DNA of 64,000 nt from Castellaniella sp. (GCF_004321985.1 NZ_SCQN01000044.1:1-64000); one strand, 5' to 3'; shown: positions 25,039 through 35,189, counted from the first letter of the stretch. Numbers and translations are program-made. Notes: generated by a model from the letters alone, not told the origin.

Positions 25039-25770
25039 TCACAAGGCTGGCCAGGTCCGGAGCCGGTCCAGCAGGTCGTGTTGCAGGTCGGCGCAGAAAC
25101 CCGGCCGTCGGGAGTTGGGCAACCAGCGGTCCAGCGAGTCCACGCTTTCGAGCTGGTAGCGGCGGCCTGACCCCAGGGCCGTCTCCAGTTGGTTGGCCCG
25201 GGCCGTTGCGAGGGCGGTGTCACATTGTGCGAGGATCATTGCGTGCACGATCCCGATCTGCTGCGTGGAGGCCCGGCCCGGGATGTGGCGCCATAGTTGC
25301 GCGGTCCCCGCGACTTTCCGCGCCGGGGAACCGACGGCCAAGTTGTAGCGGCCGTCGCAGAACGAACCCTCCACGGCCTGCGCGCGTGCTTCGATTCCGA
25401 AATCGAACAGACTGGCCTGGAGCAGGGCGCACAGGTGCCGGTAGAACGCGTCGGCGTGGTCCAGCGGACGGCCCGTGAAGCGCTGTGCGAGGCTGATATT
25501 CAGAATCCCCGGGCCCTGCGGAACCACGCCTCCGCCCGATTGCCGTATGTGGACGGGCCAGCCCTGATCGGCCAGTTCTGCCCGGACGTCGCCGAATCCG
25601 GGGTGTGCCGCATAGGTCCGCGGCACGACCAGCCCTTGAGGGGCCTGCCAGATGCAGCCGACGGCCCCGTCGACCCCTAGAGCCAGCAGAGCTTCGTCGG
25701 CCAGTGGGCCTCGCGCGGCGTCGGCGGGCGGCGCCACGATGCGGTAGAAGAGGGGCCCCGCAGTGTTCAT
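25039..25770 (-). CDS. Lipoate-protein ligase / BPL-LplA family protein
   Basis: A 243 aa cytosolic protein of the LplA/LipM/LipL catalytic fold. QSGGGVVPQGPGILNISLA matches the RRxSGGGAVxHxxGxLN signature, and ARKVAGTAQLWR holds the conserved Lys of the ligase site (KxxGxAQ). It lacks the C-terminal accessory domain of full-length LplA, so it could be an octanoyl- or lipoyl-transferase rather than an ATP-dependent ligase. It starts 7 bp after the TM2 gene, suggesting co-transcription. Start chosen at 25770 (MNTAGPLFYR). Confidence 0.75.
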   Translation of the reverse strand: MNTAGPLFYRIVAPPADAARGPLADEALLALGVDGAVGCIWQAPQGLVVPRTYAAHPGFGDVRAELADQGWPVHIRQSGGGVVPQGPGILNISLAQRFTGRPLDHADAFYRHLCALLQASLFDFGIEARAQAVEGSFCDGRYNLAVGSPARKVAGTAQLWRHIPGRASTQQIGIVHAMILAQCDTALATARANQLETALGSGRRYQLESVDSLDRWLPNSRRPGFCADLQHDLLDRLRTWPAL

Positions 25771-25777
25771 CGCGGGA

Positions 25778-26248
25778 TCAGGACAGCTGTGTGGTGGTGA
25801 AGGTTTCTTCATCCATGAACAGATAGCGGATTGCGTCAATCAGGCCGATGACGGCCGCCAGCGGCAGGAAGACCCAGGCGATCACCAGCAGTACGACACC
25901 CCAGCCGACCTGGCCCAGGTAGAAGCGGTGTACCCCGAGCCAACCCAGGAACAGGGCCAGCAGGATCGCGATTCTGCGCTGGGTGGCCGGGTGGCCAAGT
26001 TCGCCGCGGCGCGAACGCAGCACCCAGAGGCTGGCCGGGACAGTGAGCACGATGGCGATCAGGACCTTGCTCGTGTGTGCGTGCAGGTAGTCCGCCAGCA
26101 GGGTGAACAGGTCGCCGAAATTGCGGATCAGCACGCCGGTGATGGCGGAAACCCAGGCGAAAATGTCGTGGAATACCGCTTCCCCGAACGTCAGGGCCAG
26201 CAGGATGGCGACGAAGATGGCAACAATCAGGATCAGGTTTTTCAGCAT
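25778..26248 (-). CDS. TM2 domain-containing membrane protein
   Basis: A 156 aa protein with an N-terminal hydrophobic helix (LILIVAIFVAILLALTF), a second near residue 65, and a C-terminal TM2 domain. The TM2 domain reads ALFLGWLGVHRFYLGQVGWG and ends with IGLIDAIRYLFMDEE. TM2 proteins have no agreed bacterial function. It precedes the lipoate-ligase-family gene with a 7-bp gap. Confidence 0.75.
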   Translation of the reverse strand: MLKNLILIVAIFVAILLALTFGEAVFHDIFAWVSAITGVLIRNFGDLFTLLADYLHAHTSKVLIAIVLTVPASLWVLRSRRGELGHPATQRRIAILLALFLGWLGVHRFYLGQVGWGVVLLVIAWVFLPLAAVIGLIDAIRYLFMDEETFTTTQLS

Positions 26249-26305
26249 GGTGTCCTGTGGCAGACGGCGGTGACAGGTTTCATTTTATAGGGAACTATGC
26301 TGGCG

Positions 26306-27799
26306 TTACCGGGTGCAGGCCTGGCGCACGGCGTGATCCCACGCAGCCAGCCGCTGGGCGGCTTCGTCGCGCGGCATGAGCGGGTCGAATTGGCGTTCCA
26401 CACGCCAGAGCGATTCCAGTTCGCCGGTGTCGGCGTAGACGCCCGCCTGAAGGCCGGCTAGAAAGGCAGCCCCCAGGGCGGTAGTCTCCACTATGGTGGG
26501 GCGCAGGATGGGAATACCCAGTAGGTCCGCCTGGAACTGCATGAGCAGGTCGTTCACGCAAGCGCCTCCGTCCACGCGCAATGCCTCCAGCGGTGTGGTG
26601 CCCGTTGCCTGAGCGTCCCGGCTCATGGCCAGCAGAAGGGCCGCGCTCTGGTAGGCAATGCTCTCCAGCGCGGCCCGCGCGATGTGCGCCATGGTGCTGC
26701 CGCGAGTCAGTCCGGTGATGGTGCCTCGCGCCTGGGCGTCCCACCAGGGGGCTCCCAGTCCCGTAAAGGCAGGAACAAGCATCACGCCGCCCGCGTCAGG
26801 CACGCTGCGGGCCAGCGCCTCCACGTCGCTGCTGTGCACGAAGGCGCGCAGACCGTCGCGCAACCACTGGACGACTGCGCCGCCCACGAACACGCTGCCT
26901 TCCAGAGCGAAGGCCGGGTGGTGGTCGATTTGTGCGGCGCTGGTGGTCACCAGGCCGTTGGCCGATGTCTGGAAATGGTCGCCGATGTGCATCAGCATGA
27001 AGCAGCCCGTTCCGTAAGTGTTCTTGGCCATCCCAGGATGGAAGCACGCCTGGCCGAACAGCGCGCTCTGCTGATCTCCTGCCACGCCGCAGATTGGGAT
27101 CTCACGGCCGACCAAGTCATGGTGGGTGTGGCCGAAGTCGGCGGAGGAGGGGAGGATGGCGGGCATCATGACAGCCGGGATTTGCAGCCGGTCCAGCAGC
27201 TCCGCATCCCAGGTGTTGCGGTGAATGTCCATGAGCATGGTGCGTGACGCGTTGCTGACATCAGTCAGGTGGCACCGGCCTCCCGTCAGCTGCCAGATGA
27301 GCCAGCAGTCCACTGTTCCGAACAGGAGCTCGCCGGCTTCGGCGCGTGCCCGGGCGCCAGGTATGTGATCCAGTATCCATTTGAGCTTCGTGGCGGAAAA
27401 GTAGGCGTCGATGCGCAGCCCCGTCCTGGCCTGGATCATGGGTTCCAGCCCTTGTTCGCGCAAAGCCGCGCAGGTGGGTTCGGCACGGCGGTCCTGCCAA
27501 ACGATGGCGGGGTGGATGGGCTGCCCGGTGCGGCGGTCCCAAACGATTGTGGTTTCACGCTGGTTGGTGATGCCGATTGCAGCAACCTCCGGTGCGGAGA
27601 TCCGCGCCTTCACCAGTGCCTCCCGCATCGTGTCCTGCTGGGTGCGCCAGATCTCCATTGGATCGTGCTCGACCCAGCCGGGCTGCGGGTAGTGCTGAGT
27701 GAATTCTCGTTGCGCCAGCCCCACGATGCGGCCTTGTCGGTCGAAGACGATGCTGCGGCTGCTGGATGTTCCCTGGTCCAGGGCAAGCAGGTAGCTCAT
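26306..27799 (-). CDS. glpK: Glycerol kinase
   Basis: A 497 aa FGGY-family kinase that phosphorylates glycerol to sn-glycerol 3-phosphate. [19 protein letters not shown] is the phosphate-1 motif, [26 protein letters not shown] the substrate-binding region, and [14 protein letters not shown] plus [21 protein letters not shown] the C-terminal signature. Its length matches E. coli GlpK. The ATG at 27799 has an AAGGAG site. It is divergent from glpD, which uses its product. No glpF permease gene and no glpR is next to it. Confidence 0.95.
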   Translation of the reverse strand: MSYLLALDQGTSSSRSIVFDRQGRIVGLAQREFTQHYPQPGWVEHDPMEIWRTQQDTMREALVKARISAPEVAAIGITNQRETTIVWDRRTGQPIHPAIVWQDRRAEPTCAALREQGLEPMIQARTGLRIDAYFSATKLKWILDHIPGARARAEAGELLFGTVDCWLIWQLTGGRCHLTDVSNASRTMLMDIHRNTWDAELLDRLQIPAVMMPAILPSSADFGHTHHDLVGREIPICGVAGDQQSALFGQACFHPGMAKNTYGTGCFMLMHIGDHFQTSANGLVTTSAAQIDHHPAFALEGSVFVGGAVVQWLRDGLRAFVHSSDVEALARSVPDAGGVMLVPAFTGLGAPWWDAQARGTITGLTRGSTMAHIARAALESIAYQSAALLLAMSRDAQATGTTPLEALRVDGGACVNDLLMQFQADLLGIPILRPTIVETTALGAAFLAGLQAGVYADTGELESLWRVERQFDPLMPRDEAAQRLAAWDHAVRQACTR

Positions 27800-27857
27800 G
27801 GCCACTCCTTTGATCAGCGTAAGCGAATAGAATGCCGGAAAAGTGCCTGGAGCGGGC

Positions 27858-27932
27858 ATGAAAAGATTGCTGCGAAATGAACTCGACCACTTTGCCTCCT
27901 CTGACCACCGATCGCGCACGGTTGCTTTCTGA
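27858..27932 (+). other. Possible 24-codon leader ORF overlapping the glpD start
   Basis: An ATG at 27858 with a good GGAG site 5 bp upstream opens a 24-codon frame ([12 protein letters not shown]...) that ends 56 bp inside glpD in another frame. The glpD ATG itself has no clear Shine-Dalgarno. Translation of the leader could therefore couple to or compete with glpD initiation. This is inference only. Confidence 0.25.
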
Positions 27933-29493
27933 TCTACGCGCCCGGCGTGAAGTGGATGTGATCGTGATCGGCGGCGGCGCCAGCGGTCTGGGCGTTGCGC
28001 TGGATGCGCGCTTGCGCGGCCTGTCGGTTCTTCTGCTCGAATCGCACGACTTTGCCGGCGGGACTTCTTCGCGCGCCACCAAGCTGGTGCACGGCGGTGT
28101 CCGCTACCTGGCCCAGGGCAACATCGGTCTGGTACGAGAGGCGCTGCACGAGCGCCAGGCACTGCTGAGAAATGCGCCTCACCTGGCGCAGCCGCTGGCG
28201 TTCGTGATGCCGGCCTACCGGTTCTGGGAGGTTCCGTTCTATGGCACGGGCCTAAAGGCCTATGATGCCCTGGCGGGTTCGGCCAGTCTGGGCAGCACTC
28301 GTTGGCTGGGGCCGGCGGGCGCCAAATGCCATCTCCCGGGTCTGAACACGCGCGGGCTGTTCGGCGGCGTGCGCTATTGGGATGGCCAGTTCGACGATGC
28401 GCGCCTGGCGCTTGCGCTCGCGCGTACGGCAGCGGCGCAGGGCGCCCTTTTGCTCAATTATTGTCCGGTGACCGAGGTCATGCACGAAGCAGGCCGCGTC
28501 CGGGGTGTGCGCTGGCGCGATGCGCTGAACCCGGTCTCGGAGGGCGGCGAAGTTCGCGCACGTTGTGTCGTCAACGCGGCAGGGGTTTGGGTGGACCAAG
28601 TGCGTCAGATGGATGACGCGGCCGCAGGCCGTGTCACGGTTCCTATGGTTGCGCCCAGCCAGGGTGTCCACCTGGTGGTGAACCGGTCCTTTCTGCCGTC
28701 CCGAGAGGCGCTGCTCGTCCCGCGCACACGCGATGGCAGGGTTCTGTTCGCGGTCCCGTGGCTGGGGCATGTCATTCTGGGCACGACGGACACGCCGCGC
28801 CACGCGGTGGCCCGTGAGCCGCAGGCGCTGCCTGAAGAAGTCGCCTTCATCCTGGGTGAGGCCGCGCATGTTCTGGAACGCGCGCCTCAGGCTGAGGACG
28901 TCCTGAGCATCTGGGTGGGTCTGCGCCCGCTGGTGCGGCCGTCCGATGATGGAGACGAGAGCACGAAGTCCATCAGTCGCGAACATACGGTTCGCGTCAG
29001 CCCCGCCGGGCTGGTGACGGTCACAGGTGGCAAGTGGACGACTTATCGTGCGATGGCCGAGGATGTTCTGCAACGCTGCCAGCAGGCTGGCCTGCTCGAT
29101 GATCTTCCGGCTTCGCGTACCGCGCATTTTCAGTTGGTTGGAGCGCCCGGGCCAGGCACAGCTGCCACCCCCATGACAGCGCCTCCCGGCCTGCATACCT
29201 ATGGCAGCGAGGCGGACCGGGTGCGCGAACTGCCAGGCGCCGATTGGGAACTGGCGCTTGGGCTGACGGCGGCGATGGTGCGTTTCGCTGTCCGGCACGA
29301 GTACGCGCGTACGGTGGAGGACATACTGGCGCGGCGGCATCGCATGTTGTTCCTGAATGCGGCGCTGGCTGCTCAGCAGGCCCCAGCTGTTGCAGGAATC
29401 CTACAGCAGGAGATTGCTACCGACGGCGGGCTGGCTGATTTTCTGACCCTGGCCAGGCACTACCGTACGGTCCCCGGCACAATTGCCCCCTAG
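27877..29493 (+). CDS. glpD: Aerobic glycerol-3-phosphate dehydrogenase
   Basis: A 538 aa FAD enzyme that oxidises glycerol 3-phosphate to DHAP and passes electrons to quinone at the inner membrane. [19 protein letters not shown] is the dinucleotide-binding fold, [20 protein letters not shown] the active-site region, and [18 protein letters not shown] the C-terminal FAD contact. The C-terminal DAO_C domain includes [25 protein letters not shown]. The 77 bp separating it from divergent glpK likely hold both promoters. The start is set by homology; the Shine-Dalgarno is weak. Confidence 0.95.
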   Translation: MNSTTLPPLTTDRARLLSDLRARREVDVIVIGGGASGLGVALDARLRGLSVLLLESHDFAGGTSSRATKLVHGGVRYLAQGNIGLVREALHERQALLRNAPHLAQPLAFVMPAYRFWEVPFYGTGLKAYDALAGSASLGSTRWLGPAGAKCHLPGLNTRGLFGGVRYWDGQFDDARLALALARTAAAQGALLLNYCPVTEVMHEAGRVRGVRWRDALNPVSEGGEVRARCVVNAAGVWVDQVRQMDDAAAGRVTVPMVAPSQGVHLVVNRSFLPSREALLVPRTRDGRVLFAVPWLGHVILGTTDTPRHAVAREPQALPEEVAFILGEAAHVLERAPQAEDVLSIWVGLRPLVRPSDDGDESTKSISREHTVRVSPAGLVTVTGGKWTTYRAMAEDVLQRCQQAGLLDDLPASRTAHFQLVGAPGPGTAATPMTAPPGLHTYGSEADRVRELPGADWELALGLTAAMVRFAVRHEYARTVEDILARRHRMLFLNAALAAQQAPAVAGILQQEIATDGGLADFLTLARHYRTVPGTIAP

Positions 29494-29785
29494 ACGAGAC
29501 TTCATTTGTTACCTACGTGTGTCAGAGGTTATCCCAACCTATGTTACATGAAGTTTCAACAATCTCTATGCTTATGTCTCAAGTAACAGTAGAGAACAGG
29601 AAACAAGGCGATATACTTCCCCTGTCCATACTAAATACGCATAAAAATCTGTACTTGATGTCTGGATCTAATATTGTTGCGATTTCAAATGTGACAAATG
29701 CATTCAAGGCGCTTGTCTGGAAGTTGCGCTTTGCAACGTAATCCATTGTCTCTAACCGAGTACGAGTTCGCACTAGAGGAACGTC
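29494..29785. promoter_or_regulatory. AT-rich leader and promoter region of flhDC (no gene)
   Basis: This 292-bp stretch is markedly richer in A/T than the rest of the window and holds no gene I can support. Visible elements are TGTGA inside AAATGTGACAAATGCATT (29687-29704; only one half-site of a CRP-like sequence) and a small inverted repeat GTTGC-GCTTT-GCAAC. Composition and position suggest the regulated control region of the flagellar master operon. Confidence 0.5.
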
Positions 29786-30106
29786 ATGTTCAACCTTGAT
29801 TCTGCGCTGTTGGATGATATCCGCGAGGTCAATCTTTCTTATCTGATGCTCGCACAGCGGCTGTTACGCGAGAGTCTTCCGGCGGGCATGTTCAGGCTGG
29901 GTTTCAGCGCGGATGTGGCGGACATCGTCCTGAACCTTTCGCCGGCTCAGATCGTCAAGCTTGCCGGCTCCAATTCGGTGCTCTGCGCCTTCCGGCTGAA
30001 CGATGCCCAGTTGCTCGCGTCGCTGACGCACGAAGTCCTGGGTGGCGTGTTGCAGCAGGCGCACTCCACCATCCTCATGGCCCGGCACGAACCCATCAGC
30101 GCCTGA
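29786..30106 (+). CDS. flhD: Flagellar master regulator subunit FlhD
   Basis: A 106 aa protein beginning [29 protein letters not shown], the conserved dimer helix of FlhD, with the family motif [21 protein letters not shown]. With FlhC it forms the D4C2 activator of class II flagellar promoters. Length is typical (E. coli 116 aa). The ATG has an AGAGGAA site. The flhC start lies 5 bp downstream. Transcription is presumably controlled by the AT-rich leader upstream. Confidence 0.93.
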   Translation: MFNLDSALLDDIREVNLSYLMLAQRLLRESLPAGMFRLGFSADVADIVLNLSPAQIVKLAGSNSVLCAFRLNDAQLLASLTHEVLGGVLQQAHSTILMARHEPISA

Positions 30107-30111
30107 GCGTC

Positions 30112-30675
30112 ATGGCCTCCAAGAGTGTTGCACGCGAGGCCGACGACATTCTGTTGGCCACCGATATGATACGGCTCGGCGCCCGCCTGCAGGTGCTGCA
30201 GGCGGAAACCTTGCTCAGCTACGATCGCTTGGCGCGCCTGTACCGTGAGATCAAGGGCGCTTCGCCACCGAAGGGCATGCTGCCGTTTTCGGTCGACTGG
30301 TTCATGACTTGGCTGCCCAACATTCACTCCAGCTTGTTCTACAACATCTACCGCTATGTGGATGCCGTCACGCCTGCCAAGAAATCCCAGGCGCTGGTAG
30401 AGGCCTATCGCCTCTACATGGAGCAGTCCTCGGTCGGGCTGCCGGCTGGCGAAGTGGCCGATGAGCCCGTGCTCAGCTTCACGCGCGCGTGGATGCTGGT
30501 GCGATTCTTTGACAGTGGTCTGGTGCAGCTCTCCCGCTGCCAGCAGTGTGGCGGGCAGTTCGTCGCTCACGCTCACGACCTCGAATCCAGCTTCGTCTGC
30601 GCCATCTGCAAACCGCCGCCGCGGGCGGGCAAGACGCGGGCCCGGCGCAAGCCCACCGGCCGGGTGCGCGCGTGA
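30112..30675 (+). CDS. flhC: Flagellar master regulator subunit FlhC
   Basis: A 187 aa protein, the DNA-contacting partner of FlhD. Family signatures are LAREADDILLATDMIRLGARLQVL-like N-terminal helices, the PPKGMLPFSVDWFMTW segment, and the zinc site CQQCGGQFV...FVCAIC with four cysteines. The basic C-terminal tail (KTRARRKPTGRVRA) fits DNA binding. It is followed by 106 bp before motA. Confidence 0.94.
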   Translation: MASKSVAREADDILLATDMIRLGARLQVLQAETLLSYDRLARLYREIKGASPPKGMLPFSVDWFMTWLPNIHSSLFYNIYRYVDAVTPAKKSQALVEAYRLYMEQSSVGLPAGEVADEPVLSFTRAWMLVRFFDSGLVQLSRCQQCGGQFVAHAHDLESSFVCAICKPPPRAGKTRARRKPTGRVRA

Positions 30676-30781
30676 TCGGTCCAGAGGACGGATTTGGGGA
30701 CAAAAAGCCCCGTTGAACCGTGCTTTTGAATGAGCCGAAACGGGCGATGATGAGCGACATTCGGATAATTGGGGCGGGCGC

Positions 30782-31651
30782 GTGTTTATCATTCTGGGGT
30801 ATCTGGTTGTCGCCGCTTCGGTGATCATCAGTTTCACGGCGGTCGGGGGGCATCTGGGCGCCCTGTATCAGCCTTTTGAATTCCTGCTGATCGGTGGTGC
30901 GGCAGCTGGTGCCTATGTTGGCGGCAGCAACGGCGCTTCCATCCGGCTCCTGTTCCAGGCTTTTCCGAAGGCGATCAAGCCCAGCCCCTATGGCAAACCG
31001 CTGTACATGGAGCTGCTGGCACTCATGTACACGCTGCTGAACAAGTCGCGCCGGGACGGACTGATGTCGATCGAGTCCGACATCGAGGATCCGGGCGCAA
31101 GCGCCATCTTCGGCCAGTTTCCCCAGGTCCAGAAAGACGCCAAGCTCATGGAGTTCCTGACCGACTACCTGCGCATCATGATCAGCGGCAACATGAACTC
31201 CTTCGAGATCGAGACCTTGATGGATCAGGAAATCGAGGCGCTGCACAATGAGCACAACACACCGATCAATGCCGTGCGTGCCGTGGCAGACGGTCTGCCC
31301 GCCTTCGGGATCGTGGCAGCGGTGCTGGGGGTGGTCAAAGCGTTGGCGGCCGTGGACCAGCCGCCCGCCGTGCTGGCCCATCTGATTTCCGAGGCCATGG
31401 TCGGGACCTTCCTGGGCATCCTGTTGTCCTATGGTTTCGTGTCGCCCTTTGCCTCCGCAGTGGAGCGCCAGTCCGTGGCTGCCATCAAGGTCCTGGAATG
31501 CATCAAAGTCACGCTGCTGGCCAGCATGAATGGTTATCCGCCGCCACTGGCGGTGGAGTTTGGCCGCAAGGTCCTGTTCTCGTCGGTGCGTCCGTCGTTC
31601 TCCGAGCTCGAGGAGCACGTGCGCCAGACCAAGAACGCGGCCAAGGCCTAG
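30782..31651 (+). CDS. motA: Flagellar motor stator protein MotA
   Basis: A 289 aa inner-membrane protein with four predicted helices. It forms with MotB the proton-driven stator. MFIILGYLVVAASVIISF is TM1, the cytoplasmic loop carries SRRDGLMSIESDIEDP (the Arg90/Glu98 region that contacts FliG), and the TM3-TM4 Pro region reads LPAFGIVAAVLGVVKALAAV. It starts with GTG. It is 12 bp upstream of motB. I see no convincing sigma-28 promoter in the 106 bp before it. Confidence 0.95.
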   Translation: MFIILGYLVVAASVIISFTAVGGHLGALYQPFEFLLIGGAAAGAYVGGSNGASIRLLFQAFPKAIKPSPYGKPLYMELLALMYTLLNKSRRDGLMSIESDIEDPGASAIFGQFPQVQKDAKLMEFLTDYLRIMISGNMNSFEIETLMDQEIEALHNEHNTPINAVRAVADGLPAFGIVAAVLGVVKALAAVDQPPAVLAHLISEAMVGTFLGILLSYGFVSPFASAVERQSVAAIKVLECIKVTLLASMNGYPPPLAVEFGRKVLFSSVRPSFSELEEHVRQTKNAAKA

Positions 31652-31663
31652 GGGGCTGCAGCC

Positions 31664-32641
31664 ATGGCCAAGCAAGAACACGGCCGGGTCGTCGTCCGAC
31701 GCAAGCGCGCCTATGGTGAAGCGCACCATGGGGGGAGCTGGAAGATCGCATACGCGGACTTCATGACCGCGATGATGACCTTCTTCCTGGTCATGTGGCT
31801 GCTCCTGCTGGTGCCCAAGAAGAATCTGGAGGGCATTGCCCAGTATTTCCGCATGCCGCTGGCGACCGCCATCACCGGGGGCCCCAAGCTCGATAACAGC
31901 AAGTCGCAGGTTCCAGGCGGTGATCCCAGTGTGGTTCCCAATCCTTATCCGACACCGGCCCCCAGCAACCAGGATGCCGATCCTGCCGATCAGCAGGATC
32001 TGGAGAATCTGGAGGATCTGAAGTCCCAGCTCGAGAATCTGATCGAGCATAATCCGGTGCTACGGCAGTTCCGGCCACAGTTGCTGCTGGACATGACGCC
32101 CGATGGCCTGCGCATCCAGATCCTCGACCAGCAGAGCCGTCCTATGTTTGCGACTGGCAGCGCGGTCGTTCAGTCCTATATGCGGGATATCCTGCGCGAG
32201 CTCGCGCCACCCATCAATCAGCTGCCCAACTCCATCACGATTTCGGGGCATACCGACGCCACGCGCTACGCCTTGGGGGACCGCAGTTACAGCAATTGGG
32301 AACTGTCCGCGGACCGGGCGAACGCGGCCAGGAGAGAGCTGGTGATCGGTGGGCTCATCGAGCACAAGGTCAAGCGCATCCTGGGGCTGGGCGACACGGT
32401 CGACCTGATCAAGGACGATCCGCTGGCTGCGGTCAACCGGCGGATCAGCATTCTGGTGCTGAATCGCCAGGCCGAGCGCCGCATTGATCAGCAGAATGCT
32501 GCGGGCGAGACCGTCGATATCCGCAAGCGGCTGGAAGAGCTTGGCAATCCTTCTCCGGATCAGCCGCCCGCGCCGCCGCCGGTTCCGGGCAAGACTGCAG
32601 GGGCTTCTCCTGCTGGATCAGCCGGCCCATCGGCTCAATGA
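31664..32641 (+). CDS. motB: Flagellar motor stator protein MotB
   Basis: A 325 aa protein. The single N-terminal helix carries the proton-binding aspartate in IAYADFMTAMMTFFLVMW, which falls at residue 32 exactly as in E. coli. The C-terminal OmpA-like peptidoglycan-binding domain includes ITISGHTDATRY and LSADRANAARRELV. The last 50 residues are Pro/Gly/Ala-rich. The start is 12 bp after motA; cheA begins 13 bp downstream. Confidence 0.95.
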   Translation: MAKQEHGRVVVRRKRAYGEAHHGGSWKIAYADFMTAMMTFFLVMWLLLLVPKKNLEGIAQYFRMPLATAITGGPKLDNSKSQVPGGDPSVVPNPYPTPAPSNQDADPADQQDLENLEDLKSQLENLIEHNPVLRQFRPQLLLDMTPDGLRIQILDQQSRPMFATGSAVVQSYMRDILRELAPPINQLPNSITISGHTDATRYALGDRSYSNWELSADRANAARRELVIGGLIEHKVKRILGLGDTVDLIKDDPLAAVNRRISILVLNRQAERRIDQQNAAGETVDIRKRLEELGNPSPDQPPAPPPVPGKTAGASPAGSAGPSAQ

Positions 32642-32654
32642 GGTGAGGACTGAT

Positions 32655-34661
32655 ATGAGTGCAGGCGTGGATCTGAGCGAGTTTTTCGACACGTTCTTCG
32701 ATGAGGCCGATGAACTGCTCACCAACATGGAGCAGCAGCTTCTCGATCTGGATCTGGAGCACCCCGATCCGGATCATCTGAATGCCATTTTCCGGGCCGC
32801 TCACTCCATCAAGGGCGGCGCAGGAACGTTTGGCTGCTTCGAAGAGCTGGCAAAGACGACCCACTTGCTGGAGAACTTGCTGGATTTGATCCGGCACGGG
32901 GAACGGGCGTTGCGCCGGGACATGATCGACTTATTTCTGGAAACCAAGGACGTGCTGACCGATCAGGTTGCAGCCTATCGTGGCTCTGAAAAACCGGACC
33001 AGGAAGCCTACGAACGAATCTGTGCGCAGCTTCGTCAACTGGCTGAGGAGCACCAGGATGATCCTCGGGCTGTTACCCCGACTGTCGCCGCTGGTGCTCC
33101 TGCGTCGGGCGCACCGGTAGCGTCGGCCTCCGCGCCTGCCGCCGCCCCTGCAGCTGCCTTGGCCGTGCCGGCGGCGGATGCGCCGGTCTGCCTGCGAGTT
33201 GCACGGATCGAAGACAAGGATGTCGAGCCGCTTTGCAATGAAATGGCCTTGATGGGCGAGATCCTGCACCGTGAGCATCGCGATGGCAATCTGGCATTGT
33301 GGCTGAAGACTACGACGGGGCCAGCGGATCTGGAGGCCGTCTGCTGCTTCATCGTCAACGCCGATCAGGTGAAGGTGACCCACGAGCCGCTGCCGGATGA
33401 ACCGGCCGTCACATCACCGGCTGCGCCTGCGGCGGTGGGGGGCCGTGAAACCGGACATCCCAAGCCAGCCGTACACAAGGAAAGCGGCACCATCCGCGTC
33501 GGCGTGGAGAAGGTCGATCAGATCATCAACCTGGTGGGCGAACTCGTCATCACCCAGGCGATGCTGGTGCAGACTTCACAATCGTTGGATCCGGTGCTGC
33601 ATGATCGCTTGCTGAACGGCATTGAACAGCTGGAGCGCAATGCGCGCGACCTGCAGGAATGCGTGATGTCGATCCGCATGATGCCCATGGACTATGTATT
33701 CAGCCGCTTCCCGCGTGTCGTGCGTGAGAATGCGTCGCGGTTGGGCAAACGCATCCGTTTGGTCACCAAGGGTCAGGCGACCGAGCTCGACAAGAGTCTC
33801 ATCGAACGCATCATCGATCCGCTCACGCATCTGGTCCGGAACAGCCTGGATCATGGCATCGAGACCCCTGAGGTGCGGGCTGCGGCCGGGAAGGACCCAG
33901 AGGGTACCCTGACCCTGTCGGCCCAGCACAATGGCGGGCAGATCATCATCGAGGTGGACGATGACGGTGCCGGCCTGAATCGTGAAAAGATCCTGAAGAA
34001 GGCCCGGCAGACTGGCTTTGCCGTATCAGAGACGACGCCGGACGAGGAACTCTGGCAGCTTATCTTTGCTCCGGGGTTCTCGACGGCCGACAAAATTACC
34101 GACATTTCCGGACGTGGTGTCGGCATGGACGTCGTGCGCCGCAACATTCAGAGCATGGGTGGTCATATCCAGTTGTCGTCGCGCAAAGGCGAGGGCACCA
34201 CTATCCGCATCGTGCTGCCGCTCACCCTGGCGATTCTGGATGGCATGTCTGTGAAGGTCGGAGAAGAGACTTTCATCCTGCCGTTGAGCCATGTCACGGA
34301 ATCGATGCAGCCCAGTGAGGACCAGATCCACCGGATTTCGGAATCAGAACGAATGCTGCATGTGCGGGGGGAATACCTGCCGATCGTGGCCTTGCACGAG
34401 GTCTTTGGAGTCCGGGGTGCGGAGGCTGATCTGACGCGGGCGATTGCGGTCATTCTCCAGGCTGAAGATGTGCGGTTTGCCCTGATCGTCGATCATCTGA
34501 TCGGCCAGCATCAGGTGGTCGTGAAGAACCTGGAGACCAATTATCGCAAGGTTCCCGGGATCTCGGCGGCGACCATTCTGGGCGACGGAAGCGTCGCACT
34601 GATCGTGGACGTATTCGCGTTGCGCCGGACGACCACGCAGCGGATCGTCGCGGCCGCCTGA
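32655..34661 (+). CDS. cheA: Chemotaxis histidine kinase CheA
   Basis: A 668 aa kinase with all five domains. P1 has the phosphorylated His50 in FRAAHSIKGGAGTFG; P2 (about residues 175-245) binds CheY and CheB. P3 is the dimer helix pair (IRVGVEKVDQIINLVGELVITQ). P4 is the ATPase, with N box HLVRNSLDHGIE, G1 DDGAGLNREKI and G2 GRGVGMDVV. P5 is the CheW-like domain. An Ala/Pro linker separates P1 and P2. It takes receptor signals and phosphorylates CheY and CheB. The start at 32655 lies after the motB stop; the longer frame overlaps motB and is not used. Confidence 0.96.
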   Translation: MSAGVDLSEFFDTFFDEADELLTNMEQQLLDLDLEHPDPDHLNAIFRAAHSIKGGAGTFGCFEELAKTTHLLENLLDLIRHGERALRRDMIDLFLETKDVLTDQVAAYRGSEKPDQEAYERICAQLRQLAEEHQDDPRAVTPTVAAGAPASGAPVASASAPAAAPAAALAVPAADAPVCLRVARIEDKDVEPLCNEMALMGEILHREHRDGNLALWLKTTTGPADLEAVCCFIVNADQVKVTHEPLPDEPAVTSPAAPAAVGGRETGHPKPAVHKESGTIRVGVEKVDQIINLVGELVITQAMLVQTSQSLDPVLHDRLLNGIEQLERNARDLQECVMSIRMMPMDYVFSRFPRVVRENASRLGKRIRLVTKGQATELDKSLIERIIDPLTHLVRNSLDHGIETPEVRAAAGKDPEGTLTLSAQHNGGQIIIEVDDDGAGLNREKILKKARQTGFAVSETTPDEELWQLIFAPGFSTADKITDISGRGVGMDVVRRNIQSMGGHIQLSSRKGEGTTIRIVLPLTLAILDGMSVKVGEETFILPLSHVTESMQPSEDQIHRISESERMLHVRGEYLPIVALHEVFGVRGAEADLTRAIAVILQAEDVRFALIVDHLIGQHQVVVKNLETNYRKVPGISAATILGDGSVALIVDVFALRRTTTQRIVAAA

Positions 34662-34691
34662 AGTCTTGAATTCTCGTTTTTCGGAGCTTCC

Positions 34692-35189
34692 ATGAACAAT
34701 ACCGCTACCAAGCAGGACCAGGCCGAAACCCAGGGCCGCGAGTTCCTGATCTTCACGCTGGCCAGTCAGGAGTATGGAATCGACATCCTGAAGGTACAGG
34801 AGATTCGTGGCTATGACAGCCAGTCGGTCACCCGGATCGCCAATGTGCCGTCGTTCATCAAGGGTGTCACCAATTTGCGCGGGGTGATCGTGCCCATCGT
34901 CGATTTGCGCATGAAGTTCAACATGGAAAATGTGGAGTACACATCGCAGACGGTGGTGGTGATCCTGAATGTGCACTCGCGCGTGATGGGCGTGGTGGTG
35001 GATGGCGTGTCCGACGTGCTGATCCTGCAGTCTTCCCAGATCAGCGCTCCGCCCCAGTTCGGCTCTGCGTTTTCCACCGAGCACCTGACCGGAATCGGGA
35101 CGGTGGGTGATCGCATGCTGATTCTGGTGGACATCGAAAGGTTGATGACCAGTGACGAAATGGCATTGGTCGAGAGTGCGTCGGTCTGA
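34692..35189 (+). CDS. cheW: Chemotaxis coupling protein CheW
   Basis: A 165 aa two-barrel adaptor linking receptors to CheA. Signatures are [21 protein letters not shown], then [19 protein letters not shown] and [14 protein letters not shown]. It has a GGAGCTTCC leader at the start. The following 107 bp hold no receptor gene, although related operons often place a tsr-type MCP or cheD nearby. Confidence 0.95.
   Translation: MNNTATKQDQAETQGREFLIFTLASQEYGIDILKVQEIRGYDSQSVTRIANVPSFIKGVTNLRGVIVPIVDLRMKFNMENVEYTSQTVVVILNVHSRVMGVVVDGVSDVLILQSSQISAPPQFGSAFSTEHLTGIGTVGDRMLILVDIERLMTSDEMALVESASV

Noticed and set aside
27800-27876. GlpR operator between glpK and glpD
   Set aside because: No sequence close to the known GlpR consensus could be found by eye.
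29687-29704. Possible CRP site before flhD
   Set aside because: One half-site (TGTGA) is good, but the second half at N6 spacing does not match TCACA.
29517-29741. 74-codon + strand frame in the flhDC leader
   Set aside because: No ribosome binding site, no recognisable protein features, and it lies in an AT-rich regulatory region; treated as non-coding.
30676-30781. Sigma-28 promoter before motA
   Set aside because: GCCGAAAC and TCGGATAA resemble the -10 element, but neither has a TAAA at the required distance.
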